From positions 496,001-560,000 of the forward strand of contig NBIV01000004.1 in NCBI GenBank assembly GCA_003194525.1: DNA of 64,000 nucleotides. Direction: 5' to 3'. Shown piece after piece: positions 20,339-31,529 of the stretch. The stretch's first letter is position 1. Each line of letters starts with the position of its first letter. This DNA comes from Gracilariopsis chorda. Its lineage: Eukaryota > Rhodophyta > Florideophyceae > Gracilariales > Gracilariaceae. The notes under the pieces were generated by a model. That model had not been told where the DNA came from and did no database searches. It saw only the letters and a program-made list of their open reading frames with translations. Position numbers and translations under genes: made by a program.

Positions 20339-21886
20339 GTGATCGACAAAGGTTTTCGCAAAGGTTTGCGTCATTTTACTGAGCTCAGGAATCTGAAAGA
20401 ACGTGAAAGTTCGAAGTTGTATCAAGTACTTCTGCAGATACAAGAAGAGCATGTTAATAACCATACCTTCTTTGCGAAGAAGCGCAATGAGAGACTACAA
20501 TATGTGGCATTGGCCTACGACGATTGGGTGGAGGATTACAAGAAGTTTGGTATGGTTTCAGGAGCTTTACTACACTGCAAAGCTCTGTGGAATTGTTTAG
20601 GAGCACCATTTGTAGCAATTAATGGCCGACATAACGTTGGTTTCGTGCTCACATTCTCTATGGGTTTCATCGCCAATGAAACTACGGAAAGCCTGGAATG
20701 GGTGCTCGAAATGTTTAAATCTATTTTCCATGTCTCACCTAGTACTTTTGCCATTGATCAAAGCCCATCGACCACTGCTGCAATTCGCAAAGTCTTCCCA
20801 GTTTTCTATATATCATTGAGTGACTGGCATCTAAACAAGAACCAACTCGCTAATGCCATTCAGTGGTGCACCGAAATTGGACGAGGTTACTGGATAACGG
20901 AACTTATTGATCTTCATGTACCCCGGGCAAGGAGCGCAGTAGAGGCATTTGAGGAGTGGCGCAAGGACCTCGAGGATAAGTACATCAAACCTTTCTTGTC
21001 CGCAGCAAACCCGAGGTTTCCACGATGGTACCGGTCTTTGTGCCACGAAAACCCTTCTATGGTTTCAACGTGCTATAAGAACTTATTTATTCATCTTCGT
21101 TTCTTTTTTCAGGGATCAGGCTACACAAAAGCCTTCAATCGCAGCTATCAGAAGCTCATTCTGAAAGAAAATTCTTTCTTTTCATGCTAAAAATGCAAGA
21201 GACAGCGGCAAGAAGAAAACAGGAGCTAAAGAAAAACCAAAACGGTAATCAGCATGATATCCGAAATTCTCTGTTACCATCCCAAATTTTCTTTCCCTCT
21301 TCCTTCATCAAAGACGTGAATCAGAAGTTGACTCCTAACGACATCAAAAAGCTTATCGATGAGAGTTTAGTAAAGTCTTCTTCATACAGCCTGAGTGACG
21401 TTTGGGTAGAGCAGAACGCCTCGATCCCATTAGAAATCATTTAAATAGAACTCAGGAAAGATCTTCGTTCATCCCAAAAAGTCGGTATGTTTCTTTTGAA
21501 TTGAGCTCTCTGCAGCTCTTATATAGCAATGCAGCTCTTTTGCCGTGAACGGATCTGCCAACAATCCATTATGCAGAAAAAACCGTATCGCACTCTTCCA
21601 CCTTGACTCCTCCAATTCCCATGGACCCAGAAACAATCTGCAGGGAACCTGTTCATGTAACTGGACTACGATGAATGGAATATCTTGCAGCCACATAAAG
21701 AGAATTGAAGTGACTAGGAACCAAACACAGCTACAAAGCACCATCGGCGTTCGCTTTCTTATCGAGCAGTTCTTCCATTCGTACTGGTACTTGGACCCCA
21801 GCTCATGGGGCATCAAAGCAATACTGCTAACCAGGTCCAAAATCTTCTCCAGGATGCCAAAACGTTCTTCACGTTCTGAACGATGA
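20339..21886 (+). pseudogene. MULE transposase relic with SWIM finger
   Basis: The first part (20339-21190) matches the MULE/FAR1-type transposase core: GAPFVAINGRHN, GFIANETTESLEWVLEMF, FAIDQSPSTTAAIRKVFP and SDWHLNKNQ. The AIDQ aspartate and the W-H motif are kept, but the first catalytic Asp expected near LLHCKALWN appears replaced. The next piece (21184-21444) is in another frame. The original frame returns at 21545 with CSCNWTTMNGISCSHIKRI, a SWIM zinc finger (C-x-C ... C-x-H, about 21650-21696), the usual C-terminal module of MULE transposases. No ATG fits the start. Terminal repeats were not identified. It abuts the truncated Copia element and may have displaced its 3' half. Confidence 0.75.
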
Positions 21887-22125
21887 TAGCATTGAGGCAT
21901 GCCCCGAAAACATAGCCATCACTCGCAAACAGGATCTTGTGACCTACATGCTGTATTCCGACATCAGAGAGCTTCGTGAAAAGATGCAAAGGGTCGTCAA
22001 ATCCTATAGAGGTACAATGCAGTACAGTTCGAGGCAGTATTTTTAGCACATGTTGGACGTTATGAGCGACGGAAGGCTTCCAACGTTTGTAAATGTTTCT
22101 CCTTGTAGTGAACCGGGTGAAAGAG

Positions 22126-22199
22126 TGGCAGGACAGAATTCGAACCCTAAAGCGCACAGAAAGCACACGAAGGTGATTACCGATTGAGCTATGGCCGCT
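22126..22199 (-). other. tRNA-like sequence, probably a decayed tRNA or SINE head
   Basis: On the minus strand TAGCTCAATCGG matches the internal A box of tRNA genes, and GGTTCGAATTC about 45 bases later is close to the B box. The D stem and acceptor stem do not pair properly, so this is not a functional tRNA gene. Confidence 0.35.
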
Positions 22200-24535
22200 C
22201 ACGAGGTGGTGACTCAAGCCACACCGCCGGAATTGCTATCTACTAGACTCTCTGTGGTTGCCATACCCTGCTTACAGTACCACACTCCTGCTTTAAACAA
22301 TACATTACATACTTTGGACATGAAAGATTGTGACACGGAAAGTAGGCAAATCAACAACCCAAACTGGAGAAGGTATAGACCAAAAAAAATGGAATCGATC
22401 AACATACGAGCGACTTTTCAAAAGTACAAGACATATCAAGAACCGTGCTCCGTTACCAGAATCCCTGGATATATGCTAATGCGCCGCGACAGGATAAGCA
22501 TAGTTCATTACCACCTTTTCCGGATAACGAATACTGCAGAGCTCAATCGATGATAGCTTGATATGTGTAAACATTGTTTGTTTGTCTTAAAACGTAGTGT
22601 TAATTTACACGAAGATTAGTAGTCTTCCCCACGGATATAGGTCTTTGCTTGGCTGATACAACTTGATGTACGTCCATATGAAGAATTTCCAAACATTTCG
22701 TGACCGCAGAAAGCCATATGAGAACTAAGAAGAAATGGAAGTCTTTCCAGTCCAACCACTTAAAGAAGTCCGGCAGTGAGTGGCATGCAGAGAAACGTCA
22801 CTGGCTGCTACAAATGTTTTACGGAAATAAAATGACGTTTGGATCTCGCTCCAGCCGCGTGAAGTATTATTGTACGAATGTACGCGAACAAATTCAGCAT
22901 TTACAGGAGCATGTGCGCCCTGCAGAAAAAATGGGATCATTCGCATCTGGAGCTGCAAAACCTCCGGTTGTGAAGGTCGTTGGAGAAATGGCTTCCTAAG
23001 TGCCACATCGACCGCAACTGAAGCTGGGATGAAGCAAAGATGATATTGAAACACTCGTTGTCTCACGAAGCTCAGCTATGTAGTTGATATGTTTGTGTAG
23101 GCTTGAGGCTTGTGTTGGTGACGCGGATTTTTATTTTGAATTGGATGGTGTGGGGGTTGGGAATGTACGGACTTGGCCAATGGAAAGGAGCACTAACCCG
23201 GATCTCTGACCTGGAAGGCGATGAATGGAAAGACGGAATACGTTTCATATTCCGTAAGAAACTACATCAACCGCCTCATAGAAATGTAAGGATCGGCTAT
23301 ATCTTTATACATGATGAACCCAATGTAGAATCTCCGCACCGCTAGTTAGATGAGAGATCTAATTCCAGCACTCTCGTATTGTACTGAACATATGTATTCC
23401 GAACATATTAACGAGGCCTCCAAGTAAAATAGTCATTCTGTTGTACATGGTTTGAGAGTTTATTAATTACATTTTTGTAACGTTGAGAAAAAATAATTGC
23501 GTTTATTCCCTAGAACTATATGTTTTTGATTTTCAAATGGCTGATCTGGTGTTCTATGATCTCGAACTGCTTGCATCTGTATTTGCATCCGTCGGTTTCT
23601 CTACATGGAGACGACTGGATGGAATGTTTGCAGAAAACGGTATTTCCCGCCCTTCCGCGTGGTTTGTCCGCCGGCGAGTTGGGCCTTTATTCGATTGCTA
23701 CGGGTCTACGTGCGTGATGACACAAACTTTGCTCTCGTGCTCGCGTTGCGTAGGTGTAGTTCACAGGTGACCAAGATGCCGCTTGCCAACAGCTTTAGGG
23801 AAAAGAAGAAGGCAGAGGAACATAATAGGAGAAAATGCCTTGTGAAGTAGGCACAGACGTTTCTGGGGATGTTGCTTGACTTGTTCGAAGGAAAGCGCAT
23901 GCTGATACGGAGGTGACAGTGAGCCATGTGGAGATGAAAACAATTAAAGGGTTAGAGACGAAGGTTGTCAAGCTAACCGGGTGCTGTACGAGACATCGTG
24001 CAGTACTGCCATGAGATATTGCTGGCGATGATGGCCATATCGCCATGCTAGCATGAAACAAAATGATAGCGCAAATGCTCAAACGATCAGGCAAGCACCG
24101 CACTGCTGAATGCAGAAACTGGAACAATTCAGATTGCCGTACTTCAGTTTTATCGACGTCGCGCTATGTGGGAGAACTGCAGCTTATGCTGCAGCCGATG
24201 CAAATAACACCGAGCAGAACAGACTTGTCACGGTGTCTGTTTGGGCAGTGAGAACAGAACTGTGCACTGGATAGGCGGAATGGAGAGTAAACGATGTTTT
24301 AGTTGATCATCACTGAATACACTGCAGGGCTATTTCAAAAAGTTGAACCTTTCTCCAAAAAGCACATTGATGATGTCATTTGCCAATTTCTGTTGCTTGT
24401 TCAACACAGGGGAGTCACAGCTTAAATAGACTAGCAGAGGAGTCCAGACGAACATTCACGTATAAGTATAAACAGTCGCCACAGCTTCAAATACAAGCAT
24501 AAATGGTTGTTTCAAATACAGTCAACACTAGTACC
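22200..24535. other. No supportable gene
   Basis: Several open frames under 125 codons on both strands, none with a recognised motif or a convincing start. The stretch 23540-23850 reads protein-like in two successive frames (WRRLDGMFAENGISRPSAW, then DDTNFALVLALRRCSSQV) and may be a broken gene of unknown type. Confidence 0.35.
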
Positions 24536-24757
24536 TGTAAGAAGGTATCTTCCTACGCACTACTTGGCACCCGTTAAGGTTTATGAATTTCAAACGACCA
24601 TTAATGAGCAATAGTACATCTACATTCATCAACTATTGCTCAGGGCGTATTAGTATTTAAGCGTTCTTCTTTCCCATACAAGTAAAGAAAGAGGACATCC
24701 TAAGAGATTGTCATTGTGTTTATCGTTTTTCGAACTACAGAGTCCTGCACTCTTACA
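24536..24757 (+). repeat. 5' LTR of the young Gypsy element
   Basis: Starts TGTAAGAAGG and ends CACTCTTACA. Bounded on the left by the target copy GTACC and on the right by the primer site. A TATTTAAG near 24654 could be the TATA element. Confidence 0.95.
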
Positions 24758-24803
24758 ATTGGTAGCATTCGCTTTCGGTTTCGGAACAATATACGCTCCT
24801 TCC

Positions 24804-25811
24804 ATGCGTCGTTCAACTCGAAATCACGATCCCACAGAACCTGCACAAAACACTGGACCCAACATGGAACAGTTACAGCAGCAGATTGAAGCTCTACAAA
24901 GAACTCTACAGCAGCAAGCAGCTCTTATACAGTCGCTTCAATCTACCAACGGTGGCAACCGGACCACTTCAAATCCTCAGTCAGCGCCCGTAAACTCTGG
25001 CTTCAAAGCACCTCCTGTCCCCATGTTTTCAGGAAAGCCAAGTGACAGAACCTCGGAAAGAGTACAGAGCTTTTTCTATTCTATCAGAAAATATGGAACT
25101 CTTTGCAACTACTCAGATGAGAAGATGTTAGCTCTAGCAGAATGTCATCTTCAAGACAGAGCAGCAACTTGGATAACCCGTCTAGAGCAAAACAACACAA
25201 AGCCGACGTCTCTAGAAGAACTTCGCATCAAAATGACGAAAGAGTTTGTCCCGGCAAACGAGATTGCTCAAGCTCGTATCAAGCTCATGGAGATAAATCG
25301 CAACGAATATGGCAAACTAGAAGATTTCATATCTACGTTTGAAGATATGATAATGCTATGTAACACTCCGCCCAGTGAAGCATACATATATTTCTTCAAC
25401 AGCCTTCCGCGAGCAATGAAGGGAAAGTTTACTGAAAAGTTCCCCACCTCCGAGCCTACCGATCGTTACGGAAATATCAACATTCAAACGGTATATGACT
25501 ATGCCCGTACGTTGGAATTGTCCATAAAGATGTCTGGAGATTCTGAGAAGTCCCAACGGTTTGGAGGAAAACGAGGCAACAAAGCCAAGTTTAAAGCCGG
25601 AAACAATTCCCACATCGATTCTGAGACCAGAAAAAAGAACTCCAAAACTACAGATGACGTGTGTTGGGGTCCAGCACAAAAAGGTGAAGGACGTTTGTAC
25701 CGTGACAACGATCGTTGCTGCAAATGTGGTTTGAAACCATATAGCGATCCAAACCATCCCTGCCGTAAGGACAAGGAGGAACGCCGTCAGACTCGAGAGT
25801 CAAAAAACTAA
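24804..25811 (+). CDS. Young Gypsy element Gag
   Basis: I start at ATG 24804 (MRRSTRNHDPTEP). The frame opens further upstream but that part lies in the LTR and primer site. The 335-residue protein has a Gln-rich coiled coil (about residues 20-45), a retrotransposon capsid domain with SFFYSIRKYG and ALAECHLQDRAATW, and a C-terminal Cys/His cluster (CCKCGLKPYSDPNHPC) as nucleic-acid binder, followed by a basic tail. It ends with TAA at 25809, immediately after a slippery heptamer that would send a fraction of ribosomes into pol. Gag forms the cytoplasmic particle. Confidence 0.9.
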   Translation: MRRSTRNHDPTEPAQNTGPNMEQLQQQIEALQRTLQQQAALIQSLQSTNGGNRTTSNPQSAPVNSGFKAPPVPMFSGKPSDRTSERVQSFFYSIRKYGTLCNYSDEKMLALAECHLQDRAATWITRLEQNNTKPTSLEELRIKMTKEFVPANEIAQARIKLMEINRNEYGKLEDFISTFEDMIMLCNTPPSEAYIYFFNSLPRAMKGKFTEKFPTSEPTDRYGNINIQTVYDYARTLELSIKMSGDSEKSQRFGGKRGNKAKFKAGNNSHIDSETRKKNSKTTDDVCWGPAQKGEGRLYRDNDRCCKCGLKPYSDPNHPCRKDKEERRQTRESKN

Positions 25812-25860
25812 CTTGGCCGCATTACGAGGCGGCCAGAAAGGATGACATTAATCAGTCATC
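25802..25860 (+). promoter_or_regulatory. Programmed -1 frameshift signal between gag and pol
   Basis: The heptamer A_AAA_AAC (25802-25808) is in the gag reading phase, directly before the gag stop. Five bases later comes a perfect hairpin, TGGCCGC (25814-25820) with GCGGCCA (25829-25835), loop ATTACGAG. A second perfect stem, GATGAC (25841-25846) with GTCATC (25855-25860), follows. CGAG in the first loop could also pair with CTCG just after the second stem. A -1 slip places ribosomes in the pol frame, which is open from here. Heptamer, spacer and stem match known retroviral-type signals. Confidence 0.85.
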
Positions 25861-25903
25861 TCGCGCGCTCTTTGCATTAAATGCTGCAGAGAGAAAGGAG
25901 TGG

Positions 25904-28900
25904 ATGTACAAGGCGACATTAGCAGGAAATCCACTGGATGCAGTCATCGATTCTTTTGCGTCTCACAATTTTATGGCACATAAGGATGTGAAACGAATTG
26001 GACTGAATATCGAAAAGGTCGATGATATGGAGGTTGAACTCGGAAATGGGTCAAAGACAGATATTATGGGAAAGTGTTCAGCAGTTCTCAACATGAATGG
26101 ACATCTTTCGAATGTAACTATATATGTTATTCATATGCATGATGAAACGGAGAATCCATTGCTTATCCTCGGCAGAACATGGTTGAAAGCACATAATCCT
26201 GCGATTGATTGGAGGTCAAACAAGTGTACAATTATCCGACAGGATGGAACGCAAGTGACAATAACGGCAAAAAGAAACAGTGATCGTCCCGCATCGACCA
26301 CAGTTTTTAAAATGATGTCGTTTCGTAAGTTGCAAAAGGCCATCAAGAGTCGAAATTGTGAACTATATGCAGTGCAATTAACCAAGAAGCTTGTCGACAG
26401 TATTAGAGAAGCCGATTGCTCACCACCATTCCGAGAGCTACTTTCAGAATTTCATGACATCTTTCGTGAAGACCTTCCAGCAGATCTTCCTCCTACGCGT
26501 GGTATGGATTTTGAGATTAACTTGAAACCAGGAGAGACACCACCAGTCCGACCCGTCATTCGACTGTCTACCAAAGAGCTCAAAGAACTTAAAAAACAGT
26601 TACGAAATCTGCTAGAAAAAGGACTAATAAGACCTTCCACTTCGCCTTATGGAGCTCCCGTATTCTTCATTAAGAAGAAGAATGGAGACTTGAGAATGGT
26701 GTGCGACTATCGTGCGCTAAATAAGATCACGATTCCTGACGCAAACCCGATTCCGCTTATCAATGAGACACTCGATCAGATTTCAGGAGCAAACATTTTC
26801 TCACAGATCGATCTCATTTGGGGTTATCACCAAATGCGCGTAAAGAAAGAAGATTGCCACAAGACAGCGATCAGAACCCGTTTTGGTTCCTTTGAATGGA
26901 AAGTTCTATGCTTTGGTCTCCGAAACGCACCTGCTGCATTTACCAGGCTTCTTTCCAATCTACTACAGGAACTTCATGGAGAGTGTATGGTTTTGTTCTT
27001 GGATGATATTCTGATATATAGCAAATCCGAGAAAGAACACAAACATCACCTTCAAAGACTATTCGAAATTCTGCGCAAGAATAAGATCTACATTAGACCT
27101 AGCAAATGCAAGTTTGGTGCATCAGAAGTGGAATACCTGGGATACACTTTGAATTCCGAAGGAATTTCAACACAAGGGCGATTAGTGAAAGCAGTCACCG
27201 ACTGGCCTACACCGAAATCTGTGAAAGATGTGCAACGGTTTCTTGGACTTTCTAACTTTTACAGAAGGTTTATCAAGAACTACGCCGCCATTGTTCGCCC
27301 AATATCCGATTTGATTCGCAAGAAGTCTTTCTCTTGGAACGAAGAACAGACAAAGGCTTTTGAAAGTTTGAAGATAGCATTGACTACGGCACCAGTTTTA
27401 CGACACCCGAAACATGAATGTCAGTTTGTACTGACTACCGATGCCTCTAAACACGCTGTGGGAGCCACTTTGGAACAAGATGGCCATCCTGTTGCGTTCT
27501 TATCACATCGACTGTCAGACACAGAGACTCGTTGGGATACTGGCGACCAAGAACTACTAGCAGTGATGATTGCTCTACGTGAGTGGACCGTTTACCTCAG
27601 AGACAGAAGTTTTGTTCTAAAGACGGATCATGAACCCATTCGATACCTACAATCAAAGCCGAAACTTTCTGGACGACAGATGCGTTGGCTAGACGAATTA
27701 CAGAGCTTCGACTTTAAGGTGGAACACATTCCAGGTTCAAAGAACAAGGCCACAGATGCACTCAGTCGTTGCGTGAACGTTTCGCAGTTCAAATCCTTAC
27801 GCCTACAGGAGAAGTCTTTGATGAACGAGATTCGAGAAGCATATCATGATGATGAATGGGCTCAGAACCTCTTAGCAGTTTTAAGAGACAATCAGACCTT
27901 CCCAAATCGCAAAACCGAACTGTACGTTCACAAGTTTGTATACGAGAAGAGTCTATTGTACTGGATAGGTTCAAGAAGCAAACGAGTGTACATACCGAAT
28001 GTACAGTCTCTCAGACGGAAAGCAATCAAGTCAATACATGAACCTGCTCACTTCGCCACAGAGAAAACCTATTACGCTTCTACCAGATACTTCTACTGGA
28101 AAGGGATGTACAGAGACATCGAGAGATTTGTATCTTCGTGTGGTGAGTGTCAAAGGAACAAAGACAATCGGACCACTCGACAAGGTCTACTACAGTCACA
28201 TGAAGTTCCAGTAACTACCTGGGAGGTGATTACAGCAGATTTTGTTTCGGAGTTTCCAGAAACACAACGCGGACACAATTCGGTTCTAGTCGTTGTTGAG
28301 AAATTGTCGAAACGGGCGATCTTTATTCCCACGAAGAAGTCAATAACTACTCCGGATGTCATCCGACTCTTCGTCGATTATGTATTTTCGAAGCATGGAA
28401 TTCCCAGCAAGATTATATTAGATCGCGACAAATTGTTCAAGTCAAAGTATTTTCGTGGATTCAATGAGATACTTAACGTGAAGCTCAACATCGCCTCGAA
28501 GGATCACCCTCAGACAGACGGACAGTCAGAAAATATGATTCGTATTCTGATTCAAATGCTTCGCAACTGTGTTCAGAAAGACAGCAAAAACTGGGATACT
28601 ATGCTAAGCGAACTAGAGTTCGCGTATAACTCTTCTAAGAATAAGAGTACGGGACTGACACCTTTTGAAGTTGATCTAGGTCGCATACCGCAGTCCGAAC
28701 TTTCCCGTGAATTGGACACCTGCACAATTCAGTGTCAAGCAGCTGCTTCTGATGTAGATCGAAGAAGGGCTTTTCGACAATTTGCCCGAGATAACCTTTC
28801 AAATGCTGCTTCTGCTCAAAAGTTCTACGCCAACAAAAGTCGAATAGACAAAACCTTTAAGGAAAACGATCTGGTTATGCTTAAAGTACAGGGTACAGGC

Positions 28901-29305
28901 GTTGCGACGCGATCAGACTTACCACAGAAGTGCCAACCGAAGTTTATGGGACCTTTCAAAGTATTGAAAGTCATGGGTCCTGTCACGTACAAGATTGAAT
29001 TACCACCATCAATGAGTAAGGCGCACAATGTTTTTCATGTGTCAAAGTTGAAGAAATTCGTTCGTGGTCCCGCAGACCAAGGATCTCTATCAGTAGTCAT
29101 CGATCCTGAAGGAAACGTAGAACAAGAAGTAATTGCGATTTTGAACAAAAAGAGAGTCAAACGTCGGATTTTTTACTTGGTTCAGTTTGAGGGTGATGAA
29201 GTCGAAGACTCAATTTGGATGCCGAGCTCAGACTTAAGAAACTGTCGAGAACTTATTAAGAAGTTCGAAACGTCTCCGCGGACGTCGACTTCAAAGAAGG
29301 GGTGA
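25904..29305 (+). CDS. Young Gypsy element Pol polyprotein
   Basis: 1133 residues from the first ATG; the frame is already open at 25808, where the frameshift would enter. Protease: VIDSFASHNF near residue 14, where relatives have D-S-G-A; the Gly is Phe. LILGRTWL follows. Reverse transcriptase: QIDLIWGYHQM and FLDD (about 364). RNase H: TTDASKHAVG (about 511). Integrase: zinc module HEPAHFATEKT ... CGEC (713-750), core acidic residues in ITADFVSEF (778), LDRDKLF (839) and TDGQSEN (873). The C-terminus has a chromodomain-like block (IFYLVQFEGDEVEDSIWMP, about 1086-1105). The frame has no internal stop. The stop codon lies inside the polypurine tract. Confidence 0.95.
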   Translation: MYKATLAGNPLDAVIDSFASHNFMAHKDVKRIGLNIEKVDDMEVELGNGSKTDIMGKCSAVLNMNGHLSNVTIYVIHMHDETENPLLILGRTWLKAHNPAIDWRSNKCTIIRQDGTQVTITAKRNSDRPASTTVFKMMSFRKLQKAIKSRNCELYAVQLTKKLVDSIREADCSPPFRELLSEFHDIFREDLPADLPPTRGMDFEINLKPGETPPVRPVIRLSTKELKELKKQLRNLLEKGLIRPSTSPYGAPVFFIKKKNGDLRMVCDYRALNKITIPDANPIPLINETLDQISGANIFSQIDLIWGYHQMRVKKEDCHKTAIRTRFGSFEWKVLCFGLRNAPAAFTRLLSNLLQELHGECMVLFLDDILIYSKSEKEHKHHLQRLFEILRKNKIYIRPSKCKFGASEVEYLGYTLNSEGISTQGRLVKAVTDWPTPKSVKDVQRFLGLSNFYRRFIKNYAAIVRPISDLIRKKSFSWNEEQTKAFESLKIALTTAPVLRHPKHECQFVLTTDASKHAVGATLEQDGHPVAFLSHRLSDTETRWDTGDQELLAVMIALREWTVYLRDRSFVLKTDHEPIRYLQSKPKLSGRQMRWLDELQSFDFKVEHIPGSKNKATDALSRCVNVSQFKSLRLQEKSLMNEIREAYHDDEWAQNLLAVLRDNQTFPNRKTELYVHKFVYEKSLLYWIGSRSKRVYIPNVQSLRRKAIKSIHEPAHFATEKTYYASTRYFYWKGMYRDIERFVSSCGECQRNKDNRTTRQGLLQSHEVPVTTWEVITADFVSEFPETQRGHNSVLVVVEKLSKRAIFIPTKKSITTPDVIRLFVDYVFSKHGIPSKIILDRDKLFKSKYFRGFNEILNVKLNIASKDHPQTDGQSENMIRILIQMLRNCVQKDSKNWDTMLSELEFAYNSSKNKSTGLTPFEVDLGRIPQSELSRELDTCTIQCQAAASDVDRRRAFRQFARDNLSNAASAQKFYANKSRIDKTFKENDLVMLKVQGTGVATRSDLPQKCQPKFMGPFKVLKVMGPVTYKIELPPSMSKAHNVFHVSKLKKFVRGPADQGSLSVVIDPEGNVEQEVIAILNKKRVKRRIFYLVQFEGDEVEDSIWMPSSDLRNCRELIKKFETSPRTSTSKKG

Positions 29306-29306
29306 A

Positions 29307-29528
29307 TGTAAGAAGGTATCTTCCTACGCACTACTTGGCACCCGTTAAGGTTTATGAATTTCAAACGACCATTAATGAGCAATAGTACATCTACATTCAT
29401 CAACTATTGCTCAGGGCGTATTAGTATTTAAGCGTTCTTCTTTCCCATACAAGTAAAGAAAGAGGACATCCTAAGAGATTGTCATTGTGTTTATCGTTTT
29501 TCGAACTACAGAGTCCTGCACTCTTACA
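29307..29528 (+). repeat. 3' LTR of the young Gypsy element
   Basis: Same 222 bp as the 5' LTR with no difference found on reading. Preceded by the purine tract 29293-29306 and followed by GTACC. Confidence 0.95.
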
Positions 29529-31529
29529 GTACCAAGACTCACATCTGCCACTGGGTACTAACGATACTTTCGGGCTTTGTTATCATATGGCAAGAAGTTA
29601 CTTGTTCTCCTGCAAAGAATTTGGAGATCCATCCAAGTGGTGACTATCAAGTCAACTGGGGATTGCGTTTGTGCGCCTGCTGCTGTGCTAAACGCTGACG
29701 ACGTTGGCGCGTTTCCATGTGAGTTTTTGGAGTTGAATTTTTTTCTCGAAGCCTGTACTACTTGATTCGCACTGGATACGACATCCCGGTCGCATCGCAT
29801 TTCCGCAGGAACTTTACTTCCCTTGGGCGTCGCGCCGCTATCACATGTCCCGTCGTACAGAAGCGAGGTGTAGCGCAAAACCAAAAGTGATATGCCAAAT
29901 ACTGCGCATGGAAACGAAAGGAGGTTCAGTGAGACGCTGTTCTTTATCCATATCTGTCCGACGCGGAGCTAGGAGACCAATAGAATTACTTTGAGTGGGC
30001 GTTGTTGGTTGAAGACACAAAAATCAAAGGATGTTATTCACGTGAATTGAACTCATGGCAGGCAACAAAGTATACCTATTACTGGATTCGAAAAAGATTC
30101 GTTCGAGGTAGAAAAAGCCAAAGCGTGTCGAGGGCATAATAATCATACTATGATACCTCAGGAAGATTTTAGATCCGCACAGACTCGTGTTAGTCGGGGA
30201 GCGGAGGCGGCGCCATCTCCCCCATGAAAGCAGATCAGACATTCAGATCTTCTATGCTTCCTGGGACGTCCAGACACCGCTGCCTCGTTTTACACTGATC
30301 CACGTGTACAACTGGCCCTGTGTATGCACTTCTTGAATGGCGGTTTTTTTTGCAATTGACAATTCGCTGTTTATGTTGGCATGATATCAGACCGCACCTT
30401 ACAGTACCGCCGGCGACCAGACTTGAGACACACGAAAGAGTAAACGAACACCCTCGCGCCTTCCGCGACCGTCAGGGCTCACATAGGATACTCTTCTTTC
30501 TCGGCGGCTTGGGTCGCTTGGGTGCGGGAGATTAGGGAGAGTATGTGTAAGGAGAGTGATGAAAAAGAATATTTCATTCTTATAGTCGATTATGATGTAC
30601 GACTCCATTGCAGGACCTATTCTTCCACATCCATTTATCCATTCGCCGCACCCAGCATTGATGTGCCTAATGGCTGCAAACCAACACGAGGTATTGCTTT
30701 CTCTCTGTTTCCACACTTTCCGAACATTGATAGCCGCTCGTATTGCTACTGAGCTCCAGATCCCGAAGGTACAGTTTAGTCTGCGCTGGAACTAGTTTTG
30801 CTACGAGCGGGCGTGTGTTTTCTCTACTGTCCTATGGTGCTACCAATATTTCATTCCCAGCACGCAATGAATACACACATGAACTCAGAGAATACATCTT
30901 GCTAGCCAAGGGGGGCCTCATCCTCACTCTGTGTGAGCTAACCATCTTCGCAAAGAGTTTCCGTGCCGCATTTCTGTTCGTTATAAACCCGTCGCATTGA
31001 ACCGCTGGCGGAAAGCCTCATGCACAAAGCTTCTCTCGTAGCGTTGAGGTCAAAAACAATGGAGTGTTTTCCATTTGCCAGTCCGTATTCACATCCGTAT
31101 CGTTAGCTTGTATCATAAGAGCAAACGTTCGCGTTCATATCAGCATTGAGGGCTAGTAACGGCTCAAACAATCAGTTCGTTGTTTTTGATCTTTCCCATG
31201 ACATCTTTTCGTCGAAATGCTTTCAAAGTAAAAGCACATGGAGGCCCAGACAGAATACAAGAACATAAGAATTATAATGACGAATGTCGTTCCTACTTAC
31301 TGCGATGAAACGTGATGCTCAATGAATGCGTCCCAACAGCTTCGCAGGAAGGATTTGGACGTATTTTGCAACTTGCTCGATTATCACAGCTTCCTCCAAC
31401 GATTGAAGCGTCAAGACAAGGCCTTCTGCTCTATGATGATTTCCGGGTTTTTTGACTTCTTTCTGTACAATAATAATCGTCCACAGGGTTATCCTTGCCC
31501 GTCACAACAAGGGGTTTTCAGCGAGCAAT
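29529..31529. other. No supportable gene
   Basis: About 2 kb with only short frames on either strand and no recognised motif. It separates the young Gypsy element from the 3' end of the membrane protein gene. Confidence 0.35.

Larger units (their letters stand above)
24536..29528 (+). mobile_element. Complete young Ty3/Gypsy element
   Basis: The 4993-bp element has two 222-bp LTRs that appear identical on reading, flanked by the perfect 5-bp target duplication GTACC (24531-24535 and 29529-29533). Both gag and pol are open throughout. A primer site TTGGTAGCAT lies at 24759-24768 and a purine tract AAAGAAGGGGTGAA at 29293-29306. Indistinguishable LTRs imply very recent insertion. A sister Gag and LTR occur at 1-637. 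Confidence 0.96.

Noticed and set aside
22126..22199. Functional tRNA gene on the minus strand
   Set aside because: A and B boxes are present, but the D and acceptor stems do not pair.
24708..24803. Upstream extension of the young element Gag
   Set aside because: These codons lie in the LTR and primer site; translation from ATG 24804 is more likely.
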